A stretch of 32,084 nucleotides of DNA from Actinomycetes bacterium (GCA_029263075.1 JAJCYE010000067.1:1-32084), one strand, 5' to 3'. Counted from the first letter of the stretch, positions 23,309 through 31,473 are shown. Notes: generated by a model not told the origin, from the sequence alone. Numbers and translations: made by a program.

Positions 23309-24103
23309 TCACCTCGGCCGAAACCGTTTCATCGCCTCCACAACACCATCGGCGATTCGTCCCGGCCGCTCTCCGATGCCCAGAACCATTGCCGGGTCGC
23401 ACCGGGGGTCCACCTCCACCACTTTTGCCTGCGCCGGCACCCAGACGCCGTCGTGAACCAGCCCCCTCAAGATCCCCGCCAGCGGGGCCTGCAACTCATC
23501 TAAGTCGATGAAGGCCACAACCTGGCCCGCATCCACCTCGTCGGCAATCGAACAATCGGTCCTGAAGATCCCGGATTTCGGGGCGTAGATGAACCGTTCC
23601 CGGGCGTGGCCCCCGTAGATCCGCGGCTCTCCGGCCAGTTCCTTCGTGCGGCCCGAGGTAAGGACCTTGCCCAGGTCGTCGCCCCACTGGGTCTCTACAA
23701 CCACCGTCGTGGTCATCCCCGCCTCGAAGTTGGGGCCCAGGCCCACGGTGAACGACGCCAGTTCGACCTGGCTCTCGGGGTGGGCGTGTTTGCGCATACG
23801 TGCGTCTATGAGCACGCCCGGGTGGAGGAATCGCAACACTTCGAAGAGGTCTCCCAAGAAGATGGGGATGCCCTCCCGGGCCTCGATCGCTGCAGCCAGG
23901 AGTGCCGGGTCCCGGTAGCAGGTTCCGATCACGCCCTCCAGGGCTGCGGAGCCGGAGAACGCGGCATCGGTGAACGACATGCCTCGCCTCGGCGCCGCCG
24001 GGGACGGCTCATCGTTAATCCAGACCCGGTGACCGTCCTGGAAAAGACGGTGGGCAACGGCGGACCCGACGTCGCCGATACCCCGTATACAAACCGATGT
24101 CAT
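23309..24103 (-). CDS. yqeB: YqeB/EF2563 family protein (selenium-dependent molybdenum hydroxylase system)
   Basis: A 264-residue protein matching the family architecture: an N-terminal Rossmann-like segment VCIRGIGDVGSAVAHRL, a PRRGMSFTDAAFSG-type block followed by LEGV, PGVLIDARMRKH, TVGLGPNFEAGM, VVETQWGDDLGKVL, ERFIYAPKSGIFR, a swivelling biotinyl-like region ending in GILRGLVHDGVWV, and VDPRCDP with a final IADGVVEAM. Family members occur with SelD and YqeC in organisms with selenium-dependent molybdenum hydroxylases; none of these partners is in the window. Several motif residues are altered relative to the consensus I recall. ATG at 24101-24103 is chosen since an upstream in-frame ATG at 24127 lies in a terminator loop. 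Confidence 0.8.
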   Translation of the reverse strand: MTSVCIRGIGDVGSAVAHRLFQDGHRVWINDEPSPAAPRRGMSFTDAAFSGSAALEGVIGTCYRDPALLAAAIEAREGIPIFLGDLFEVLRFLHPGVLIDARMRKHAHPESQVELASFTVGLGPNFEAGMTTTVVVETQWGDDLGKVLTSGRTKELAGEPRIYGGHARERFIYAPKSGIFRTDCSIADEVDAGQVVAFIDLDELQAPLAGILRGLVHDGVWVPAQAKVVEVDPRCDPAMVLGIGERPGRIADGVVEAMKRFRPR

Positions 24104-24112
24104 CGGGAACTC

Positions 24113-24143
24113 AAAAAGCCGGCCCATCGAGGGCCGGCCTTTT
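24113..24143 (-). terminator. intrinsic terminator after trxA, immediately before yqeB
   Basis: An 8-bp perfect stem (24118-24125 with 24131-24138) with a 5-nt loop is followed on the minus strand by five T residues (complement of 24113-24117); a run of four T also follows on the plus strand. It stands 14 nt after the trxA stop and the T-run ends about 9 nt before the yqeB start. Confidence 0.8.
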
Positions 24144-24160
24144 GATTCAATCGATACGGC

Positions 24161-24520
24161 CTATACGTCGGCCGGAGCCGCTGCGGGCTCGGCGGCCGGA
24201 AGGAACTTCTCGATAGCGCCGAGGATGGCGCTGGCCGGACGAGCGCCGACCACACGTGCCGCCTCGTTGCCGTCTTTGAACAGGACCAGCGACGGGATCG
24301 ACATGATTCCGTATTCACCCGTTACGCGGGGGTTGTGGTCGATGTTCAGCTTGACCACCTTCATGCGACCGGTGAGGTCACTCGAAAGCTTCTCAACCTC
24401 CTTCGCGACAACCCGGCAAGGGCCGCACCACTCCGCCCAAAAGTCAACGAGTACCGGAGTGTCGGAGTCGAGCACGGCTTCCTGAAAATCGCCGTCGGTT
24501 ACTTCCTTAAGATTTCCCAT
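24161..24520 (-). CDS. trxA: thioredoxin
   Basis: A 119-residue cytoplasmic thioredoxin with the redox-active WCGPC (C32, C35), VLVDFWAEWCGPC context, the cis-proline in MSIPSLVLFKDG, and a short Ala/Pro-rich C-terminal tail not usual in the family. ATG at 24518-24520 fits the common N-terminus (VTDGDFQEAVLDSD); ATG at 24538 and 24559 are in frame but add unlike residues, and none has a strong ribosome binding site. Its transcript appears to end at the hairpin between it and yqeB. Confidence 0.95.
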   Translation of the reverse strand: MGNLKEVTDGDFQEAVLDSDTPVLVDFWAEWCGPCRVVAKEVEKLSSDLTGRMKVVKLNIDHNPRVTGEYGIMSIPSLVLFKDGNEAARVVGARPASAILGAIEKFLPAAEPAAAPADV

Positions 24521-24703
24521 ATTCTGGATAGACCCCATCACACATCCCGTGAGCCACAACTATCGGCTCAATCTGCTCGGATGGCCGGGGCCTTCCTCCT
24601 CTCTCTCGTATGTAGAAGCGAACCGACCCACCTTTTATTCCCGTGGGCGACTCCGCCGGCCGACAGAACCTATTTACAACGTCGAATACCAGTTAATCAT
24701 CTA
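24521..24703. other. 183-bp gap upstream of trxA, presumed to hold its promoter
   Basis: The part next to the gnd stop (about 24655-24715) is clearly richer in A and T than the surroundings. On the minus strand TAAATA and TGGTAT-like hexamers occur there, but no pair with a good -35 and 16-18 nt spacing stands out. No open frame or RNA gene was recognised. Confidence 0.3.
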
Positions 24704-25570
24704 TCAACTCTTAATCTCGTGCCCACCAAACTCCCGGCGGAGAGCCGCGACGACCTTCATGGCGAACGACTCCTCCTGCTGGGAAACAAAACGGGCGAAC
24801 AGCGCGGCTGAGATGGCCGGTGCCGCAACCCCGGTGTTAACCGCCTCCAGAACGGTCCAACGGCCTTCTCCCGAGTCGGCGGCAAATCCCTTCAACTCGT
24901 CCAGGTCCGGATCCCGCTCGAACGCCGTTGCCGCCAGGTCGAGCAACCACGACCGCACTACCGAACCCTGCTTCCATACGCTGGCCACCTGAGCCAGATC
25001 CAGGTCGAACTCCTTTGACGCCCTCATGATTTCAAAGCCTTCACCGAAGCTCTGCATCATCCCGTACTCAATGCCGTTGTGGACCATCTTCACGAAGTGG
25101 CCGGCCCCCGGAGGACCCACCAGGGCGTAGCCGTTGGGCGGCGCCAGGGTCTTGGCCAGTGGCTCGATGATGGCAAAGGTGTCCGGTTGGGCGCCGACCA
25201 TCAGCGAGTACCCCTCGGTCAGTCCCCAAATGCCGCCTGAGGTACCTGCGTCGGCCCAACGGATGCCCTTCTCCCCCACCTCGGAGGCCCGGCGGATGGT
25301 GTCGCGGAAGTTGGAGTTGCCTCCGTCGATAAGCACGTCCCCCGGTCCCAGCAGCTTGCACATCTCATCGATGTTGCTCTGGGTGACGTCGCCCGAAGGC
25401 ACCATCAGCCAGACGACCCGGGGCGACGGAAGCTGGCTCACCAGATCCGCCAGATCTTTGGCCTGCTCGGTGTTGGAACGGGAGTAGCCGATCACCTCAT
25501 GGCCGTCGCGCTCCAGGCGCTCTTTCATGTTGCCGCCCATCCGGCCCAGACCTACCAGTCCGATCTTCAT
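24704..25570 (-). CDS. gnd: 6-phosphogluconate dehydrogenase (decarboxylating), short form
   Basis: Oxidises 6-phosphogluconate to ribulose 5-phosphate and CO2 (oxidative pentose phosphate pathway). At 288 residues it belongs to the short bacterial type, well below the roughly 470 residues of E. coli Gnd. The Rossmann motif GLVGLGRMGGNM starts at residue 4; further motifs are LIDGGNSNFRDT, the substrate loop DAGTSGGIWG, and the catalytic lysine in GHFVKMVHNGIEYGMMQ. Its start overlaps the end of the transaldolase/isomerase fusion gene by 4 nt, so the two are made together. The third residue of the nucleotide loop does not allow a firm choice between NAD and NADP. Confidence 0.93.
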   Translation of the reverse strand: MKIGLVGLGRMGGNMKERLERDGHEVIGYSRSNTEQAKDLADLVSQLPSPRVVWLMVPSGDVTQSNIDEMCKLLGPGDVLIDGGNSNFRDTIRRASEVGEKGIRWADAGTSGGIWGLTEGYSLMVGAQPDTFAIIEPLAKTLAPPNGYALVGPPGAGHFVKMVHNGIEYGMMQSFGEGFEIMRASKEFDLDLAQVASVWKQGSVVRSWLLDLAATAFERDPDLDELKGFAADSGEGRWTVLEAVNTGVAAPAISAALFARFVSQQEESFAMKVVAALRREFGGHEIKS

Positions 25571-28203
25571 GACATCACCTCTCGTAGTTGTTCCAGAGTG
25601 ACCCTGGCCACGCGTCGACCGGCCTGCTGGAGACTGCGGTAGTCCCCCAGGGCCTGCGCTTTGATCAGGTCACCGAATGAGTACGTTGCGTGCGGAATGG
25701 CCAGGTCCTCGCCCATGTCGGTGTCGACAACCTGGATGAACACCCCCGAGTCCGTACCCCCTTTGTGAAGCTGCCCGGTCGAGTGCAGGTAGCGGGGACC
25801 GAATCCCACCGTCGTCGCCACCTTGTGGGTATCGCGGAGTTGCAGGCGGGCCTGCTGAAGCGCCTGTTCGGTTTCGTCGGTGCGGTCCAGGTAAGCGAGG
25901 ATCGCCACGTAGTCACCCGGTTTGATGGACTCCAGGAGTGGCCCCAGGTCATCCCGGCCCGGATCTTCAAAACCGCCGGAGTCCAGGATCACCTTGGTGG
26001 CCTCTTTGGCCTGCGCTACGTTGGGCTGGTCGAACGGGTTGATCCCCAAGAGGTGCCCGGCGACCGCAATCGCGAACTCCCAACGGAAGAACTCCCCGCC
26101 CAGGTCGGACGGGCGGTTGTAGTCGATTTTCACCACCGGGTGGCCGGCCGCGGCAAGTGCGTCCAGACCGGGCACGTCGCCCAGCGACACGAACAAACGG
26201 TCGGAACCGTAACTTTCCGGCGGCCCAAGGTCCTCCCCGACCACCGGGAGAATCCCCTTGCCTTCCTTCCCGGTGGACTCGGCGATAAGCTGCTCCACCC
26301 AATCGCCCAGGCTGGCGACCTCATCGGGCAGCACGATGGTGATTTTGTCCCGTCCCAGGCCGGCGGCTATACCTTGGGCGATACCCAACCAGGCCCCCGG
26401 GTTCTGATCCACCGGCACGCAGTAGTGAGAGGCACATGCCATCTCCTCGGCGTCGTCCAGGATCGCGTTCAGGTCCACCCCGGCCAGCGCCGCGGGCACC
26501 AGCCCGAACAGCGACAGCGCCGAGTACCGGCCCCCGATGTCCGCCGGGTTGAGAAAGACCTTGCGGAACCCCATAAGGCCCGCGAGGCGAGCCAGACGAG
26601 TCCCTGGATCGGTGATGGCGATGAACTGCTGCGGGTTGTTGACCAGTTCGAAGAAGTAACCGAAGTGCGAGATCGACTCCGTGGTGGTCCCGGACTTGGA
26701 GGCCACGATGAACAATGTCTTGTCGAGCGGCAAACTGTCGCGCAACCGGGCGATGGTGCGAGGGTGGGTGGAGTCCAGAACCAGCAGCTTCAGCCCCTCT
26801 TCGCTGGAGAACGATTTGCGGAACACCTCCGAGACCAACGAAGAACCGCCCATCCCCAGGACCACCGCATGGGTAAACCCGTCGGCCTTGGCGGTTTTGG
26901 TCAACTCGGTTAGTTCGGGAACCCGGTCCATCATGGCGTCGGCGACAGTGAGCCAGCCCAGCCGATCGGTGATCTCGGTCGGGTCCTGCTTCCAGACGGT
27001 GTGGTCCTTGCGCCAGATGCGGGCGACAACGTCCGATCCGGCGACCTCGGCGGCCGAGGCTTCAACCGCCGCGGTCAACGAGGGGTCCAAATCGGCTTCC
27101 CAACGAACCCGGCCGGCGCACACCCGCTCGACCTTCTCTTGAAGAGTCTTGAGCAGGGACGCGAAGTCCTTTTCGAATGCCGCGATCCCATCGCCCTCGA
27201 GTTTGGCGGCGACCTCCTCCAGGTTGATCCCGTTGTCGGCCAGACCGGTCAAGACCGAAATCGCCTCGCCGACCCCGGCGGAGACCGAGTCCTGTTTGGT
27301 GGCGCCGTGGTCCAAGAACGCCTCCATCGTCTGTTGGGGCATGGTGTTCACGGTGTCGGGACCTATCAGCTCTTCGATGTAGAGGGTGTCGGGGTAGGCC
27401 GGGTTCTTGGTCCCGGTAGATGCCCAGAGCGGCCGCTGCACATTGGCGCCGGCTGCAGCGAGCTTTTCCCAACGGGGGCCGGAGAAGATGTGCTGGAAGC
27501 GCTGGTAGGCCATTTTGGCGTTGGCAACCGCAACCCTGCCCCGCAGCGGGGAGTTGTCCGGCAGGAGAGCATCTACTGCAGAGTCGACCCGGGAAACAAA
27601 AAACGAGGCAACGGAGTTGATTCCGTCAATCGGCAGGCCGGCATCCTTGCGCAACTCCAGCCCGCTGACGTAAGCCTCGGCAACTTTCTCGTAGCTCCTG
27701 ACCGAGAACAACAGGGTGATGTTCACATTGACCCCGGCGGCGGTCAACTCCTCCACCGCGTGCGCTCCCTCGGCGGTACCGGGCACCTTGATCATCACAT
27801 TGGGCCGGTCGATCTGGGCCCACAATTGTTTGGCCTTGGCGACGCTTCCTGCGGCGTCGTGGGCCAGGGACGACTCCAGTTCAAAGGAGACGAAGCCGTC
27901 CTTGCCCCCGGTCTTTTGGTACACGGGAGCAAACACTGTTGCCGCGTCCTGGATGTCTTTGAGAGCAAGTTCGTAAAAGACATCTACCGCGTCGCGCTCT
28001 TCCAGAGAGATCTGGGCGATTGCCTCGTCGTAGTCGGACGATCCGCCGATGGCCTTTTTGAAGATGCTGGGATTGGAAGTTACGCCGGTGATTTCCCACT
28101 CGTCGATCATTCTTGCCAACTCGCCGCCGGTGATCAGGCCCCGCCGGAGAAAGTCCAGCCAGATAGCCGTTCCGGCCTGGTGTAGCTGTTGCAGTCGGTT
28201 CAT
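25567..28203 (-). CDS. tal-pgi: bifunctional transaldolase / glucose-6-phosphate isomerase
   Basis: An 878-residue fusion. Residues 1 to about 370 are transaldolase: TGVTSNPSIFKKAI, the Schiff-base lysine K139 in NVMIKVPGT, VNVNITLLFS and RPLWASTGTKNPAYPDTLY. After a linker, about 390-878 resemble glucose-6-phosphate isomerase: VVLGMGGSSLVSEV, VASKSGTTTES, FGLVPAALAGVD, and the ESTGKEGKGILPV stretch. Each half joins glycolysis to the non-oxidative pentose phosphate pathway, and gnd follows with a 4-nt overlap. Such fusions are known in actinobacteria and a few other phyla. ATG at 28201-28203 has GGAGG 5 nt upstream. Confidence 0.94.
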   Translation of the reverse strand: MNRLQQLHQAGTAIWLDFLRRGLITGGELARMIDEWEITGVTSNPSIFKKAIGGSSDYDEAIAQISLEERDAVDVFYELALKDIQDAATVFAPVYQKTGGKDGFVSFELESSLAHDAAGSVAKAKQLWAQIDRPNVMIKVPGTAEGAHAVEELTAAGVNVNITLLFSVRSYEKVAEAYVSGLELRKDAGLPIDGINSVASFFVSRVDSAVDALLPDNSPLRGRVAVANAKMAYQRFQHIFSGPRWEKLAAAGANVQRPLWASTGTKNPAYPDTLYIEELIGPDTVNTMPQQTMEAFLDHGATKQDSVSAGVGEAISVLTGLADNGINLEEVAAKLEGDGIAAFEKDFASLLKTLQEKVERVCAGRVRWEADLDPSLTAAVEASAAEVAGSDVVARIWRKDHTVWKQDPTEITDRLGWLTVADAMMDRVPELTELTKTAKADGFTHAVVLGMGGSSLVSEVFRKSFSSEEGLKLLVLDSTHPRTIARLRDSLPLDKTLFIVASKSGTTTESISHFGYFFELVNNPQQFIAITDPGTRLARLAGLMGFRKVFLNPADIGGRYSALSLFGLVPAALAGVDLNAILDDAEEMACASHYCVPVDQNPGAWLGIAQGIAAGLGRDKITIVLPDEVASLGDWVEQLIAESTGKEGKGILPVVGEDLGPPESYGSDRLFVSLGDVPGLDALAAAGHPVVKIDYNRPSDLGGEFFRWEFAIAVAGHLLGINPFDQPNVAQAKEATKVILDSGGFEDPGRDDLGPLLESIKPGDYVAILAYLDRTDETEQALQQARLQLRDTHKVATTVGFGPRYLHSTGQLHKGGTDSGVFIQVVDTDMGEDLAIPHATYSFGDLIKAQALGDYRSLQQAGRRVARVTLEQLREVMS

Positions 28204-28409
28204 CCCCACCTCCGAAAAAGCTGGCGGCAGGCGTTCGAAAAGGCGGCCTGGACCAGCGTTGGTTGCCTTACCCCGTTAACGGCCGGTGTTGCGCAGGCCT
28301 GGGACCGGCTCTCGCTTCTGACGGGGGTGACTCTTCCCAAGCTTAGTGCCACATTCGCCCACCGGCATGTGGCTGGAACATGAACGTCGTCCCTGGGACA
28401 CTGTTACCC
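28204..28409. other. divergent intergenic region, no gene recognised
   Basis: About 200 bp between the transaldolase/isomerase fusion and the O-methyltransferase gene. It should hold both promoters, but no convincing -35/-10 pair was found on either strand and no remnant of transketolase, the usual upstream neighbour, is seen in any frame. Confidence 0.4.
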
Positions 28410-29045
28410 ATGAATCTTCTCCCCCAAGACGTTGCCGGTTATGTCCGGAACCTGGCCGCTCGCTCCGACGACCCCGTGCTGTTGGAGATGGAAACCCTTG
28501 CGGCGGAGCGCAAATTCCCGGCAGTCGGCCGTGAGGTCGGGGCGACGCTGGAGATGCTGGCCCGTTCCATCGGTGCCCGCAGGGTGTTCGAACTGGGGTC
28601 GGGGTTCGGCTTCTCGGCCTGGTGGTTCGCACGGGCGGTCGGTCCGGACGGCGAGGTGACGCTGACGGACGGGGACCCCGCCAACACCGCCCGGTCACGG
28701 GAGTTCCTCGGCAAGGCCGGTCTTTCGGATCGGTGCCGGTTCGTGACCGGAGATGCGATAACGGCCCTGGGGGCAACCACCGGGGAGTTCGACATCGTCT
28801 ACTGCGACATCGACAAGACCGGCTACCCGGCGGCCTTCGCTGCGGCCGCCGAGCGAGTCAGGGTGGGCGGCTACTACATCTGCGACAACGCCCTCTGGTC
28901 GGGGAAGGTGGCCGATCCGGCCAACACCGAACCGGAGACCATGGCGATCAGGGAGCACAATCAAGCGGTCTTCGCCGACCCGAAGTTCCTCCCGACCATC
29001 AACCCCATCCGGGACGGCGTAATCACGGCCCTGCGGATCAGGTAG
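28410..29045 (+). CDS. O-methyltransferase (family 3, caffeoyl-CoA O-methyltransferase-like)
   Basis: A 211-residue SAM-dependent methyltransferase. Motif I is VFELGSGFGFSA (59-70), the acidic end of beta-2 LTDGDP, and FDIVYCDIDKTGYPAAFAAA holds the metal/substrate-binding Asp region; YYICDNALWSGKV matches the GG.iv.DN.L..G block of this family, in which divalent metal aids catechol-type O-methylation. The natural substrate is unknown. ATG at 28410 fits the family start (LPQDVAGYVRNL); an in-frame ATG at 28380 adds ten residues. Monocistronic, upstream of a tRNA gene. Confidence 0.85.
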   Translation: MNLLPQDVAGYVRNLAARSDDPVLLEMETLAAERKFPAVGREVGATLEMLARSIGARRVFELGSGFGFSAWWFARAVGPDGEVTLTDGDPANTARSREFLGKAGLSDRCRFVTGDAITALGATTGEFDIVYCDIDKTGYPAAFAAAAERVRVGGYYICDNALWSGKVADPANTEPETMAIREHNQAVFADPKFLPTINPIRDGVITALRIR

Positions 29046-29058
29046 GCCGCCGGGGGCC

Positions 29059-29064
29059 TATAAT
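29059..29064 (+). promoter_or_regulatory. -10 box of the tRNA-Val gene
   Basis: A perfect TATAAT, in the context GGCCTATAAT, 31 nt before the first base of the tRNA. No good -35 hexamer is seen at 16-18 nt. The same ten bases precede the PLP decarboxylase gene. Confidence 0.6.
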
Positions 29065-29095
29065 TCCTGGACGGCCCCTTTTCGGCCGCAGTCCC

Positions 29096-29167
29096 GGGCG
29101 CGTAGCTCAGCGGGAGAGCGCTGCCTTCACACGGCAGAGGTCACAGGTTCGAAACCTGTCGTGCCCA
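29096..29167 (+). tRNA. tRNA-Val (anticodon CAC)
   Basis: A full cloverleaf can be drawn: acceptor stem GGGCGCG with CGTGCCC (one G-T pair), D arm GCTC...GAGC, anticodon stem CTGCC/GGCAG with loop TTCACAC giving CAC at 29128-29130 (reads GTG, valine), T arm ACAGG-TTCGAAA-CCTGT and discriminator A at 29167. The 3' CCA is not encoded and must be added by the CCA-adding enzyme. No integrase or repeated 3' end nearby. Confidence 0.95.
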
Positions 29168-29250
29168 CTGCATTCGGAGCTTCACCACTCCTCATCCCCT
29201 CGCCCACGCCGTACCGGCGCCGGATAGGTGGTCTTCAGGCCTTGCCCGGC

Positions 29251-29484
29251 CTACCCTTTGGATGAAGGCCCATCTGAGTACTCGAACACGGCTTCCAGTG
29301 GCCGCCCCAGTGCCTGGGCAATCCGGAATGCCACCTCCAAAGAGGGTGAGTACTTGCCGAGTTCAATGGCGTTGATCGTCTGCCGGGTCACGCCCACCCT
29401 CTCCGCCAACTCCCCCTGGGTGATCTCCCCTGCGGCAAAGCGCAGGGCCCGGATCCTATTGGTAACTTCGGTGGGCTTGGCCAA
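29251..29484 (-). CDS. XRE-family helix-turn-helix regulator
   Basis: A 77-residue DNA-binding protein made almost entirely of one XRE/Cro-type helix-turn-helix (about residues 22-41, [20 protein letters not shown]) followed by [19 protein letters not shown] and a short tail EAVFEYSD. It lies 3 bp after a small membrane protein gene on the same strand. Small regulators of this kind (YvaO/Rv-like, about 70 residues) are often paired with a multi-pass membrane protein; the regulator likely controls the pair. Confidence 0.88.
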   Translation of the reverse strand: MAKPTEVTNRIRALRFAAGEITQGELAERVGVTRQTINAIELGKYSPSLEVAFRIAQALGRPLEAVFEYSDGPSSKG

Positions 29485-29487
29485 ACC

Positions 29488-29907
29488 TCAGACTCCCCGC
29501 CGGTAGAGAAGGATCCTGGTCCCCCCGGAGCTCAATTCGGCCAGCACCCATCCGGCCAGCAGAGCGTGCGCCACGAAGAAGTACGGCGCCTCGGCCATCG
29601 CCAGCACCAGACCCGCAAACACGCCCACCGCCAGCACGTAGCCCCCTACCCGCTCTCCGCGCAAGCTGATCCAGCGGTCACGTTCGTCGTGGTCGTTCGC
29701 CTCTTTCAAGTTGGTGAGGGCAAGCACTATGTGGCTGGCCGCTGCCAGGATTACCAAAGGCACAACTGCAACGATCAATAGCGGCTGGTACACGATCTCG
29801 TCGACCGGCGCGCCGGACATCCGCTGCCCGACGACCGTGAAATAAACCCCATAGACGACGGCCAGAATTGCCGTCATCACTATCGAACTCTTCTCCTGAA
29901 ACGCCAT
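29488..29907 (-). CDS. four-helix membrane protein of unknown function, paired with XRE regulator
   Basis: A 139-residue protein with four predicted membrane helices (about 8-26, 40-64, 87-106 and 108-127) and a charged loop between helices two and three (NLKEANDHDERDRWISLRGERVGGY). The DERD..I..RG..VG pattern resembles the DUF2178-like proteins commonly encoded with small XRE regulators, but I cannot assign a family firmly. The ATG is supported by GGGAGAG 3 nt upstream. On the minus strand TTTACT and CTAGAC are separated by 18 nt upstream and may form its promoter. Confidence 0.75.
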   Translation of the reverse strand: MAFQEKSSIVMTAILAVVYGVYFTVVGQRMSGAPVDEIVYQPLLIVAVVPLVILAAASHIVLALTNLKEANDHDERDRWISLRGERVGGYVLAVGVFAGLVLAMAEAPYFFVAHALLAGWVLAELSSGGTRILLYRRGV

Positions 29908-30018
29908 CTGCTCTCCCGTCCATGTCTAGAATGTTTGACAGACCCAGAGTAAAGCAAACCCGACTTCCTGTACAGTCTCTTTTACATCTGGCAAAGCCTA
30001 CCCTCCCGATCACCGGCC

Positions 30019-30030
30019 TATAATCCTCAG
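30019..30030 (+). promoter_or_regulatory. leaderless promoter of the PLP decarboxylase gene
   Basis: TATAAT at 30019-30024, in the context GGCCTATAAT, ends 6 nt before the GTG at 30031; no ribosome binding site is present, so transcription probably begins at the start codon. No TTGACA-like -35 is found. Confidence 0.55.
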
Positions 30031-31416
30031 GTGTCCGACTTTGGCGACCTCGCTCGGTGGACGGCCGACCGGGTCGCCGCCTACCGGGCGAGCCTGCCTG
30101 ATCGTCCGGTGGCCCCGTTGGTAGACCCCGGACACCTTAGGGCGAACCTGGGCGGAGACCTCCCCGACGCCGGAACCGCAGCCGCAGAGGTCGTTAAGCA
30201 ACTGGCCACAGCAGTCGAGCCCGCTTTGGTGGCTACCGCCGGCCCGAGGTTTTTCGGGTTCGTCGTCGGCGGCGCTCTCGAGTCCGCCACCGCAGCCGAC
30301 ATGCTGGCTGCCGGCTGGGACCAGATTGCTTTCAACTTCACCACCTCCCCGGCCGCCGCCATCGTGGAGGACATTGCCGGAGGCTGGCTCAAAGATCTGT
30401 TCGGTATCCCGGCTTCGGCGTCCTTCGGGCTGGTAACCGGAGGGCAGGTAGGCAACAACGTGGCCCTGGCCGCAGCCCGCCACGCCGTCCTGGCCGGGGC
30501 CGGCTGGGACGTTGAAGAACGCGGGCTGATGGGCGCACCACAGGTGAGGGTGGTTGCCGGCGAGGAACGTCACGCAACAATCGACCGCGCCCTCAGGCTG
30601 CTGGGCCTCGGAACCGCGGCCATTGAGCCGGTTCCCTCCGGCCCCAACGGCGCCATCGACCCAGCCGCCCTGGCCGGAATCCTGGCCGGCGGTCCCAAGT
30701 GCCCGACCATCGTTTGTCTCCAGGCGGGCAACGTCAATACCGGGGCCTGCGACGACCTTGTCGCGGGCTGCAAGGCCGCCCGCCGCCACGGGGCATGGGT
30801 CCACGTCGACGGCGCCTTCGGGTTGTGGGCGGCAGCCAGCCCGGCAACCAGGCATCTCGTGGAGGGCATCGAACTCGCCGACTCCTGGTCGGTCGACGGG
30901 CACAAATGGCTGAACGTCCCCTACGACTCCGGCTACGCCTTTTGCGCCCACCCCGAGGCGCATAGGGCATCGATGGCGTTCAACGCGGCCTACCTGACCG
31001 GGCACGGCGACGGCGCCCAACGGGCACCCGCAGACTTTGTGCCCGAGTCGTCCCGCCGGGCCCGTGGTTTCGCCACCTGGGCGGCCCTGAGAGAGCTGGG
31101 CAAAGACGGGGTGGCGGAGTTGGTCGACCGCTGCTGCGGGCACGCCCGGCGGCTCGCCGGGGAACTGGCGAAACTGGATGGCGTGCAAATCGGCAACCGC
31201 GTCGAACTAAATCAGGTCCTGGTGGACTTCGGATCGGACGACCGGACCGAACTGGTCATCCGGGCGGTTCAGCAGGAGGGAACATTCTGGGCGGGCGGGA
31301 CCACCTGGCGGGGTCGCCGTTATATGCGTCTGTCGGTCTCCAACTATTCGACCAAAGACAACGACGTGGACCGGACTGTCGACTCGATCAGGCGGGCCGC
31401 CGCGGCCGCTGGATAG
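30031..31416 (+). CDS. PLP-dependent group II amino acid decarboxylase family protein
   Basis: A 461-residue fold-type I enzyme related to aromatic-L-amino-acid/glutamate decarboxylases. The PLP lysine is K292 in DSWSVDGHKWLNVPYDSGY; D260 in WVHVDGAFG binds the pyridine nitrogen; H181 in EERHATI stacks on the ring; and FGLVTGGQVGNN forms the phosphate cup. The N-terminal PRFFGFVVGGALESATAADML is like family members that have lost strict substrate preference, so the amino acid cannot be named. A TrpB2-type gene follows 69 bp later. The GTG start is supported by the adjacent -10 box. Confidence 0.88.
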   Translation: MSDFGDLARWTADRVAAYRASLPDRPVAPLVDPGHLRANLGGDLPDAGTAAAEVVKQLATAVEPALVATAGPRFFGFVVGGALESATAADMLAAGWDQIAFNFTTSPAAAIVEDIAGGWLKDLFGIPASASFGLVTGGQVGNNVALAAARHAVLAGAGWDVEERGLMGAPQVRVVAGEERHATIDRALRLLGLGTAAIEPVPSGPNGAIDPAALAGILAGGPKCPTIVCLQAGNVNTGACDDLVAGCKAARRHGAWVHVDGAFGLWAAASPATRHLVEGIELADSWSVDGHKWLNVPYDSGYAFCAHPEAHRASMAFNAAYLTGHGDGAQRAPADFVPESSRRARGFATWAALRELGKDGVAELVDRCCGHARRLAGELAKLDGVQIGNRVELNQVLVDFGSDDRTELVIRAVQQEGTFWAGGTTWRGRRYMRLSVSNYSTKDNDVDRTVDSIRRAAAAAG

Positions 31417-31473
31417 GCCCGGAACTAGGAACCGGTCCCCACGCACGATTTAATGACTCCCCGACACTCGAAC

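Noticed and set aside
25690-28185. Two long plus-strand frames (407 and 394 codons) inside the transaldolase/isomerase gene
   Set aside because: Both are antisense to clear enzyme domains; composition is skewed to His, Gln, Arg and Gly, as is typical of reverse-frame shadows.
29096-29500. tRNA-Val as an integration site with the XRE/membrane pair as a mobile remnant
   Set aside because: No integrase and no repeat of the tRNA 3' end were found, and the pair is of a common chromosomal type.
29935-29940. TTGACA on the plus strand as a -35 box for the decarboxylase gene
   Set aside because: The TATAAT at 30019 is about 78 nt away, and no -10-like hexamer occurs at 16-18 nt.
30010-31188. Minus-strand frame of 392 codons over the decarboxylase gene
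   Set aside because: It overlaps the PLP-binding motifs of a well-supported enzyme and shows no family resemblance.
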